From: Candidatus Hydrogenedentota bacterium
Lineage (GTDB): Bacteria > Hydrogenedentota > Hydrogenedentia > Hydrogenedentales > SLHB01
Reading direction: 5' to 3'
Assembly (NCBI GenBank): GCA_022706165.1
Contig: JAKJDA010000023.1
Location: 2,867-15,728, forward strand
Length of the DNA stretch: 12,862 nt
The notes under the pieces were generated by a model that saw only the letters and a list, made by a program, of their open reading frames with translations, ran no database searches and was not told the DNA's origin. Shown here piece by piece: positions 5,952 to 11,249 of the stretch; within the stretch, counting starts at the first letter, position 1, and every line of letters starts with the position of its first letter. The position numbers were made by a program, and so were the translations under genes.

Positions 5952-7100
5952 TTACGGCGCGCTGGCCGGCAATATAGACAGTTCACATCCATCGAACCAC
6001 AACGTTCCTGTCCCGCCTGGCGACGATTCGGGCGCGGGACGTCGCAAGAAGACCAGCATTTTGTCGGTGTCGCCGGGGACCGCGAACGAGATCGACGTCA
6101 AGGTCCAATCTTGCGTTCCGCTAACGGCGGGCTCGCTAAAACGGCAGAAGGCCTGATAGCCTTTTTCGCCGTGCTGGACTTCGATGCCGGCCTGTCCTGC
6201 CACGTCGCGACTTTTGACGTAGGCGCGCAACAAGTAGGAGGCGCCGGGAACAAGTCCGCTCACTTCCTGGGCAATGCCCAAATTGGCGCTGGCATCGCAA
6301 TTCACCATGAGCGAGGCCGAACCTTCGAGGAAGGGTTCCGAGCCGCTCCCTTGCTTTACGCCCTGCGTATCCATGATGTTCCAAGCGACGGGCCGTCCGT
6401 CGCGCCATTCTTCGAAACCGGCGTTTTGGAGCAGGTTGTTTCGCGCAATGGGCGTCGCTTTCAACTCCGCCCTGTCCCACCATACGGCACCGTTTCCGTC
6501 CGAAGCGAGGGAAGACGCCAAAACGAGTTGAAGACGCTTCGTGAACAGAGGCGGCTCGAATGACAAGGAAACCAATGTCCATTCGTTTTCGGAAAGCGTC
6601 GTCTTTTCTCCCTGTGCGGCAAACCGCGCCGCGCCGCCTTCTGCGTCCCGCGCTTCGGTGCGGACGTCTCCTTTTCCGCGAACAAGCGCCCGGGCCTGGT
6701 ACATCGTTTTGCCGGTCACGTTGATCGTCTGCTTGAGCTCGCAGGAGGCGACGCCTTCGATGCGCAGGCTGCGATCGCCGCTCGCCACCAGCGGCAACGA
6801 GGTCTCGGCGCGTGCGGCCTCGGCAGGCAAGACGGACCATCCCTCCGGGCTGTCGTTGGCGAATTTCTCGAAATCTCCATTGATCAGCGCATTGGGGCCT
6901 GCGGCCCCTTCGGCAAGGGGAGGGATCGGGACGGGATCATAGACCACCATCGTTCCCGGAGCCGGACGATCGGGAGCGGACGCCACGGGGCCGGTCTGCT
7001 CTTTTTGCGTTTTGCTGCAGCCGACCACAAGCGCCGCCGCACAGCCGATCGCCAGCATTCGCCCAACTCTTCCCCATCCGCAATGTTTTTCGGATCGCAT
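5952..7100 (-). CDS. Lipoprotein with two carbohydrate-binding-module-like domains
   Basis: A 382-residue lipoprotein. The signal sequence RMLAIGCAAALVVGC ends in a lipobox with the modified Cys at residue 28. A Pro/Gln-rich linker follows, then two tandem jelly-roll domains of the galactose-binding / CBM4_9 type. Domain 1 (about 70-214) opens with NALINGDFEKFANDSPEGW and closes with GAVWWDRAEL. Domain 2 (about 222-376) opens with NNLLQNAGFEEWRDGRPVAW and closes with GTLWFDGCELSIL. The N-GxFE-W openings and WxD closings are the family hallmarks, and the two copies look like an internal duplication. ATG 7100 is preferred because GAGGA lies nine bases upstream; ATG 7127 lacks a Shine-Dalgarno. 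It is first in the three-gene minus-strand operon. Expected at the periplasmic face or outer membrane, binding glycan; no catalytic domain is seen. Confidence 0.75.
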   Translation of the reverse strand: MRSEKHCGWGRVGRMLAIGCAAALVVGCSKTQKEQTGPVASAPDRPAPGTMVVYDPVPIPPLAEGAAGPNALINGDFEKFANDSPEGWSVLPAEAARAETSLPLVASGDRSLRIEGVASCELKQTINVTGKTMYQARALVRGKGDVRTEARDAEGGAARFAAQGEKTTLSENEWTLVSLSFEPPLFTKRLQLVLASSLASDGNGAVWWDRAELKATPIARNNLLQNAGFEEWRDGRPVAWNIMDTQGVKQGSGSEPFLEGSASLMVNCDASANLGIAQEVSGLVPGASYLLRAYVKSRDVAGQAGIEVQHGEKGYQAFCRFSEPAVSGTQDWTLTSISFAVPGDTDKMLVFLRRPAPESSPGGTGTLWFDGCELSILPASAP

Positions 7101-7167
7101 GCCTATTGTTCCTCGCGCGTAGTTCATTCGTTCGCCAAGCCGCTGCTACGGCGCCGCTTTTCGGGAC

Positions 7168-7195
7168 AGTATAGCACCGCGCCGCCAACCGTTCA
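7168..7195 (-). promoter_or_regulatory. Extended -10 promoter for the lipoprotein–ILEI–ligase operon
   Basis: On the minus strand the sequence reads TGCTATACT (7168-7176), an extended -10 (TGnTATAAT-like, hexamer 5/6). A poor -35 (TGAACG, 7190-7195) sits 16 bases upstream, as is usual when the TGn extension is present. The predicted start near 7161 gives a leader of about 60 bases to ATG 7100. Confidence 0.5.
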
Positions 7196-7212
7196 CGGCG
7201 ATCGCCTGCAGA

Positions 7213-7389
7213 ATGCGCGGGCAGGCGCTCAGGACGAGCGTGACTCAGCGAAGGCCGCCGGATCGATTGTTTCTCGGAGCGTTCCTCGGTATCCTTTCGT
7301 GGGCGATGTTTGGCGGGGCGCTGTTTTGGATGCGGCCGGATCTGGGAAAAAGGAGGACTGCTTCATGGGGGTTTCGATGTTGTTCGTGA
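7213..7389 (+). CDS. Possible 58-residue single-pass membrane peptide upstream of the sulfotransferase
   Basis: ATG at 7213 opens a 58-codon frame ending in TGA at 7387-7389. A basic, hydrophilic N terminus with QRRPPDR is followed by a clean hydrophobic run, LFLGAFLGILSWAMFGGAL, of about 22 residues, then FWMRPDLGKRR, so Arg/Asp flanks sit on both sides of a putative helix. It overlaps the sulfotransferase start (7365) by 25 bases, and the sulfotransferase Shine-Dalgarno lies within it. No clear Shine-Dalgarno precedes 7213. Chance frames of this length are common in GC-rich DNA, but the anchor-like composition is suggestive. I recognise no homologue. Confidence 0.35.
   Translation: MRGQALRTSVTQRRPPDRLFLGAFLGILSWAMFGGALFWMRPDLGKRRTASWGFRCCS
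7350..7356 (+). promoter_or_regulatory. Strong Shine-Dalgarno fixing the sulfotransferase start
   Basis: AAGGAGG, preceded by further A residues, is a full anti-SD match, eight bases upstream of ATG 7365. It decides against any of the longer in-frame upstream starts. Confidence 0.8.
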
Positions 7390-8384
7390 TCAGTTCGCCT
7401 CGGTCAGGCAGCACGATGCTGGAACGGATGCTCGAGTCGCACTCAATGATTCTCGGCGGTCCGGAGCCGCATCTCATAACCCCGCTGGCGCATCTGGGCG
7501 TATGGGATAAAGTGGACAAGGCCCCCTACGATCACATTCTCGCGGCAGAGTCGCAAAAGCTGTTTGTTGCGAAGTTGCCGCATGGCGAGCAGGACTATTG
7601 GGACGCGTGCCGGGCGTATTGCGACGTGTTGTATGGGCGGTATCTCGCGACCAGCGCGAAGACCGTCTGTCTTGACAAGACGCCGGCGTATGCCTTGACG
7701 CTGCCGTTTTTGATGAAGGTGTTTCCCGACGCGAAGTACGTCGTGCTGACGCGGCATCCGCTCGCGACTTTTTCGTCGTATGCCAATTCTTTTTTCAACG
7801 GCGATTACCAGGCGGCCCATGCCTACAATCCGTTGCTGGAGCGGTATGTGCCGGCCATTGCGCGGTTCCTGCGGCAGCAGTCGGTGGGGCATCTGCACGT
7901 GCGCTACGAGGACCTCGTCAAGGACCCGGAAACGTGGATGGAGCGCACGTACGCCTACATTGGCGTGCCGTTTGAGAGAGATACGGTCGATTATGGAGTC
8001 AAGACTCCAACGCAGAACAAGCCGGAGGGACTCGGCGATCCGTTGGGCGTGGATCGGCACACGCGTCCCACGACAGGATCGATCTCGAAATGGGTCGAGG
8101 AGCTTGCCGCGGACGCTGACAAGCGCGCATTTATGGAGAACGTCATGGGACGCCTCGATCCGGACGACTTGACCGTTCTCGGGTATCCCGTGGAGAGCCT
8201 CTGGAAGCCGCTCGAAGAGGCTCTGGGCCGGTCTATCGCGCCGAGGGCCAAGTCGTCGTTCTCGCTTTACCATGCCCAGCGCAAGGCGATTGTCGCGTTG
8301 CGCGCGGCGGCGCGGCGCCACGGCCCGCTGCGCAAGACGCTTTCGAAAATACGGTTGGCGTGCGATGTCCTGCTGCGCGAGTGA
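7365..8384 (+). CDS. PAPS-dependent sulfotransferase family protein
   Basis: A 339-residue enzyme predicted to transfer sulfate from PAPS to an acceptor hydroxyl or amine. The 5'-phosphosulfate loop is SSPRSGST (10-17), immediately after the first strand LFVIS. The 3'-phosphate motif is VVLTRHPLATFSSY (126-139), with Arg130 and a Ser at 137-138. KTPAY (105-109), VRYEDLVKDPE (179-189) and SISKW (239-243) complete the family pattern. No signal peptide or membrane helix is present, so it is cytosolic, as PAPS use requires. The acceptor cannot be read from sequence; nearby polysaccharide genes suggest a glycan or a glycan precursor, but that is inference. The last 40 residues are basic and Ala-rich. 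The start is fixed by the strong Shine-Dalgarno at 7350-7356. It is followed after 75 bases by a small helical protein gene on the same strand. Confidence 0.85.
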   Translation: MGVSMLFVISSPRSGSTMLERMLESHSMILGGPEPHLITPLAHLGVWDKVDKAPYDHILAAESQKLFVAKLPHGEQDYWDACRAYCDVLYGRYLATSAKTVCLDKTPAYALTLPFLMKVFPDAKYVVLTRHPLATFSSYANSFFNGDYQAAHAYNPLLERYVPAIARFLRQQSVGHLHVRYEDLVKDPETWMERTYAYIGVPFERDTVDYGVKTPTQNKPEGLGDPLGVDRHTRPTTGSISKWVEELAADADKRAFMENVMGRLDPDDLTVLGYPVESLWKPLEEALGRSIAPRAKSSFSLYHAQRKAIVALRAAARRHGPLRKTLSKIRLACDVLLRE

Positions 8385-8459
8385 GATGGAAATCGCCGGC
8401 GAAGCGTGGTACATAGAGAGTTGTTTCTTCGACGAACGCAGCAAAGGAGACCATCTGGA

Positions 8460-8699
8460 ATGTCGGAAACGGGCGATACGATTGCGTTGGCGTACCTTGC
8501 CTTGGCGGTGTTCGCCGAAGACGGGACGCTCGACATGCGGGAATTGGACGCATTGCTGGCGCAGGCGCGCCGCGACAACAAAGTGACGGATCAGGAGAAG
8601 CGCATCCTGGCGAATGTATTCGATCGCATTGGCCGCGAGGACGTCGCGACGGACGTGTGGGACCGCATCCAATCGGTCCGCCGTCAATACGAAATCTAA
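8460..8699 (+). CDS. Small TerB/EF-hand-like helical protein
   Basis: A 79-residue, acidic, all-helical protein. Two segments share the same half-EF-hand register: EDGTLDMRELDALL (20-33) and RDNKVTDQEKRIL (38-50), each giving D-(G/N)-x-(L/V)-x-x-x-E. Positions 1 and 3 of a true calcium loop are not acidic, so calcium binding is doubtful. The pattern is closer to TerB-like (tellurite-resistance-type) helical proteins, which also carry the LA-A-DG-hydrophobic-E-E motif. The start at ATG 8460 has AAGGAG (8444-8449) ten bases upstream. It lies 11 bases before the histidine phosphatase gene, so the two are probably cotranscribed. The role is unknown. Confidence 0.75.
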   Translation: MSETGDTIALAYLALAVFAEDGTLDMRELDALLAQARRDNKVTDQEKRILANVFDRIGREDVATDVWDRIQSVRRQYEI

Positions 8700-8710
8700 G
8701 CGCATCGCCC

Positions 8711-9325
8711 ATGCGTCTTTTTCTCATACGCCACGGGCAATCGCTCGAGAACCTGAACGGTCCTCTTCCCCCGGACGCCGATCCGCCGCTCACCGAACTG
8801 GGTCGACGGCAGGCGCAGCGCGTCGCCGATCGTTTTGCGGGGATGAAGCTGGACGTATTGTATTGCGGTCCGTTGCGGCGCAATCTGCAAACGGCTATTC
8901 CTCTTGCGCGGGCGACAGGCCTCGATCCTTGCCTGCTGCCTTCGCTTCACGAAGTTGGCTCAACGGTCGATGCAACGAATTTCGCGTATGCCGTCGAGCA
9001 GTTTCCGCGCATCCGGATTCTTTCCGAAGCCGCTTACGATCGGCTGGCGCCAAACGAAACGCGGGTCGAGGCTTTTGAACGCGCGGGAGCCTTGGTCGCA
9101 TGGCTTTGCGGCGCCCATGTGGCGGCCGAGCAGGCCGTGGCCGTGGTCACGCACGGCATGTTTTCCGATCTTCTGTTGTCGCGCTTTTTGGGGATGGCCT
9201 TTGCGGACTATACGCGCTTCAGCACCGGCAATTGCGCCGTGCATATCGTCGACGTGACGCCGGACCGTCTTAAAGTCCTTAAACTCAATGACGAATCCCA
9301 CCTCCCCGAGCCGGATCGCACCTGA
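8711..9325 (+). CDS. Histidine phosphatase family protein (phosphoglycerate mutase-like)
   Basis: A 204-residue protein of the histidine phosphatase superfamily. The catalytic RHG is at residues 7-9 (RLFLIRHGQSLEN). The second-arginine motif GPLRRNLQTAIPLA spans 53-66. The acid position is LHEVGS (79-84), and the second histidine is in VTHGMFSD (146-153). All expected catalytic residues are present, so it should be active through a phospho-His8 intermediate. The family covers phosphoglycerate mutases, cobalamin and sugar phosphatases, SixA-like enzymes and others, so the substrate is not assignable. ATG 8711 begins the first beta strand directly. No good Shine-Dalgarno is visible, and coupling to the gene ending 11 bases upstream is likely. 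Confidence 0.9.
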   Translation: MRLFLIRHGQSLENLNGPLPPDADPPLTELGRRQAQRVADRFAGMKLDVLYCGPLRRNLQTAIPLARATGLDPCLLPSLHEVGSTVDATNFAYAVEQFPRIRILSEAAYDRLAPNETRVEAFERAGALVAWLCGAHVAAEQAVAVVTHGMFSDLLLSRFLGMAFADYTRFSTGNCAVHIVDVTPDRLKVLKLNDESHLPEPDRT

Positions 9326-9329
9326 TCGC

Positions 9330-9381
9330 AGACGCTTTTTCTCCCGGAATGGGGGCTTTTTCCCCGCGTCCCGCGTCTTTT
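9330..9381 (+). terminator. Candidate terminator after the histidine phosphatase gene
   Basis: AGACGC (9330-9335) pairs with GCGTCT (9373-9378), which runs into TTT. The long loop contains a second small hairpin (GGGG...CCCC at 9352-9365) and a duplicate right arm, GCGTC, at 9366-9370. It sits five bases after the stop codon, which suits a terminator, but the loop is long and the T tract short. Confidence 0.35.
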
Positions 9382-9457
9382 GATCCAGAAGAAGGCGCGG
9401 AAAAGGGAAAACAACGGTCTTCTCGCGTCGGATGTCTTGAGGAGCGCGTTGTGCCGC

Positions 9458-9477
9458 AAGCGTTGCGTCACGCTTTT
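9458..9477 (+). terminator. Second candidate terminator
   Basis: AAGCGT (9458-9463) and ACGCTT (9470-9475) form a perfect 6-bp stem with a 6-base loop, extending into a run of four T (9474-9477). It is compact and lies between the histidine phosphatase operon and the downstream promoter. The T run is partly inside the stem. Confidence 0.35.
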
Positions 9478-9574
9478 CCGTCTTTGCATCCGATCGCGGG
9501 GCTCCAAGCGCTGGGGATAATAGGCCTAAACATCCAAGTGGCGCAGCGTTTACGGTTCTGCATCCGCTGATCGA

Positions 9575-9604
9575 TTGACGCTTGTGCAAGGCTTCCACTA
9601 TGAT
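9575..9604 (+). promoter_or_regulatory. Sigma-70-type promoter for the WecA-like gene
   Basis: TTGACG (9575-9580, 5/6 match to the -35 consensus), an 18-base spacer and TATGAT (9599-9604, 5/6 to the -10). The predicted start of transcription is near 9611. Because possible start codons at 9582, 9600 and 9603 fall inside or upstream of the promoter itself, they could not be translated from this transcript, which supports the start at 9714. Confidence 0.7.
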
Positions 9605-9654
9605 GCCATACGCGGATGCCAATGTGCGGAACGGCGTTGTTGTCGTGCGAGACG

Positions 9655-9676
9655 GGGGCTGGGAAAGCCCAGGCCC
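9655..9676 (+). other. Leader hairpin upstream of the WecA-like gene
   Basis: CTGGG-AAAG-CCCAG (9659-9672) is extended past one mismatch by three G-C pairs (9655-9657 with 9674-9676), about 40 bases before ATG 9714 and within the predicted leader. There is no T tract, so it is not a simple terminator. It could influence mRNA stability or translation; it matches no riboswitch class I can identify. Confidence 0.35.
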
Positions 9677-9713
9677 GGATATCGACTGGAAGGGCGGTCT
9701 GTTGACGAGGCAT

Positions 9714-11249
9714 ATGTTGATAGCCAGCGCTGCGGCGCTTTTTTTCATCTCTCTGCTTGCCACGGCGTTGCTTGTTCCCTTTGTCATGCGGTTCGCCCGG
9801 GCCATAGGCGCGGTGGATCGAGGCGGCTACCGGAAGGTTTTTCAGGGCGCGATGCCGTTGTTGGGCGGATTGGGCATAGCCTTGCCGCTCATCGCGTTGT
9901 GTCTGACCGGCGCCGTCGCAGGCTACGGCGTCGTTCGTCACTGGCAGTGGTTTTGGCTTTACCGTCGAGACGCGTTCGACGCGTTGTTTTCGTTGGCGGG
10001 CGAGCGCGGCAATTTTATGACGTTGGCATGGGGCGGCGCCGCCATTGTGGCGCTGGGTCTGGTGGACGACATCAAAGGGATGCGCGCTCGCTGGAAGCTT
10101 GCCGGGCAGACGGTTGTCGCGATCATGGTCTGCTTGTCGGGGCAGATGCTCACTACGGTGTCCCTGCCGTTTTGGGGGAGCGTCACCTTGGGCGCCGGCG
10201 TGGGCGGGCTGATTAGCGTGCTGTGGATAGTCGGCCTGATCAATGCGTTCAATTTGATCGATGGCGTGGACGGCCTTGCTTCGGGCGTTGCCTTGGTGGG
10301 GGCGGGGGCCCTGATCGCGCTGAGCCTGATTCAGCAAGATGTTTTCGTGATGTTTGCCGCCGCTGCGTTGACCGGGAGTCTGCTCGCGTTTCTGTTTTAT
10401 AATTTTCCTCCGGCGCGGATATTTCTTGGCGACACGGGCAGCATGTTTCTGGGGTATGCGTTGGCGTTGCTTTCGCTTTCGGGGGCGCAAAAATCCGAAG
10501 CCGCGATGGTTGTCGCGGGGCCCATGCTGGCCCTCAGCCTGCCGTTGTTTGAAACGGTCGTCTCCATTCTCCGCCGTTCCGTTCGAGGGGTTCCGTTATT
10601 TGCGGGAGATGCGCATCATACGCATCACCGGCTTTTGAGCAAGGGTTATTCGCAGCCGAGGATTGTGATCACCTTTTGCGGCGTGGCGCTGCTTCTTGCG
10701 GGAGCGGGGGTCATGTCCGCGTTGATTCCCGCTGGATCGCGCTGGGGGTGGTGTCCGTACGCGGTATACGCGGGGTCGCTTCTGTATATTGCCGTGCTGG
10801 CGGGTTATCTTCGCCCGGCGAGTTTCGAGGCGACCCTGGAACGGCATCAGCGCAACAAAGGTTTCCAGGCCTTGGCGCGCTACGTCGCTCCTCGGTTGGG
10901 CAGGGCCAGGCCGTCCGTTGAAACGGGGTTGCTGTTGGAACTGTGCCGGCAGGAACTGGAACTTGCGGGCATCGAGGTGCGGCGGCAGGCGAACCGGCTC
11001 GTGTTGCTTGCGACGCAGCCCGGCAGCGACGACGCGGCGCGAACGCCCTTCGAAACGTTTGGGGTGAAATCGTCCGACGGTCAGGATCTTTTGGTCGCGT
11101 ATGCGTTTGTTTCCGCCCCGGACGAAACCCGGCGCCAGGATGTTTGCGCCTGCTTGGCCGCGATTTTTGACGGGATGGATATCGACGAGTTGGACGCGGT
11201 CATTTCGCGCGATGGCAATCGGCGCAACTCAATCCCCGGACAGCCTTGA
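9714..11249 (+). CDS. WecA/MraY-family undecaprenyl-phosphate glycosyl-1-phosphate transferase with C-terminal extension
   Basis: A 511-residue integral membrane enzyme expected to move a sugar-1-phosphate from a UDP-sugar onto undecaprenyl phosphate, starting lipid-linked glycan synthesis at the inner membrane. About 11 hydrophobic segments fill residues 1-367. Family motifs are all present: LVDDIKG (116-122, the paired Asp), NAFNLIDGVDGLA (177-189), FLGDTGS (237-243) and the cytosolic HHTHHRL (301-307). The HHTHH loop is of the WecA/TagO/RgpG type rather than MraY. Residues about 370-511 form a soluble tail not found in standard WecA (about 350 residues); it contains a helix, LLLELCRQELELAGIEV, and strands such as LLVAYAFVS. 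I chose ATG 9714 because it begins the first membrane helix, has GAGG three bases upstream, and lies downstream of the promoter. TTG 9702 is a possible alternative. The 3' end overlaps the opposing gene by 50 bases. Confidence 0.9.
   Translation: MLIASAAALFFISLLATALLVPFVMRFARAIGAVDRGGYRKVFQGAMPLLGGLGIALPLIALCLTGAVAGYGVVRHWQWFWLYRRDAFDALFSLAGERGNFMTLAWGGAAIVALGLVDDIKGMRARWKLAGQTVVAIMVCLSGQMLTTVSLPFWGSVTLGAGVGGLISVLWIVGLINAFNLIDGVDGLASGVALVGAGALIALSLIQQDVFVMFAAAALTGSLLAFLFYNFPPARIFLGDTGSMFLGYALALLSLSGAQKSEAAMVVAGPMLALSLPLFETVVSILRRSVRGVPLFAGDAHHTHHRLLSKGYSQPRIVITFCGVALLLAGAGVMSALIPAGSRWGWCPYAVYAGSLLYIAVLAGYLRPASFEATLERHQRNKGFQALARYVAPRLGRARPSVETGLLLELCRQELELAGIEVRRQANRLVLLATQPGSDDAARTPFETFGVKSSDGQDLLVAYAFVSAPDETRRQDVCACLAAIFDGMDIDELDAVISRDGNRRNSIPGQP

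Larger units (their letters stand above)
9326..9713. other. 388-base regulatory intergenic region
   Basis: No gene is supported here. It contains two candidate terminators (9330-9381 and 9458-9477), a near-consensus sigma-70 promoter (9575-9604) and a transcribed leader of about 100 bases with a hairpin (9655-9676) ahead of the WecA-like gene. The part from 9478 to 9574 shows nothing I can name. Confidence 0.6.

Noticed and set aside
5942..5992. 17-residue longer N terminus of the ILEI-domain protein from ATG 5992
   Set aside because: It would overlap the upstream gene by 41 bases and put a hydrophilic Cys/Arg-rich segment ahead of the membrane anchor; ATG 5941 is simpler, though both lack a strong Shine-Dalgarno.
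4014..6563. Long plus-strand frames opposite the glycan operon (for example 4014-4475, 5060-5977, 5628-6563)
   Set aside because: They are Arg/Ser/Ala-rich with no domain pattern and lie opposite well-supported minus-strand genes: GC-rich shadow frames.
7005..7364. Upstream in-frame extension of the sulfotransferase
   Set aside because: It runs antisense through the lipoprotein start and the promoter; AAGGAGG eight bases before ATG 7365 fixes the start.
7443..8883. Minus-strand frames opposite the sulfotransferase and TerB-like genes
   Set aside because: Their composition is Arg/His/Pro-rich and they have no recognisable motifs, while the plus strand carries complete catalytic signatures.
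9505..9570. Possible c-di-GMP (GEMM) riboswitch, because of GGCCTAAACAT near 9522
   Set aside because: The remaining conserved GEMM blocks are absent, and the segment lies upstream of the predicted promoter, so it would not be transcribed with the gene.
9468..10490. 340-residue minus-strand frame opposite the WecA-like gene
   Set aside because: It is Gln/Arg/His-rich translation of the antisense of membrane helices; a shadow frame.
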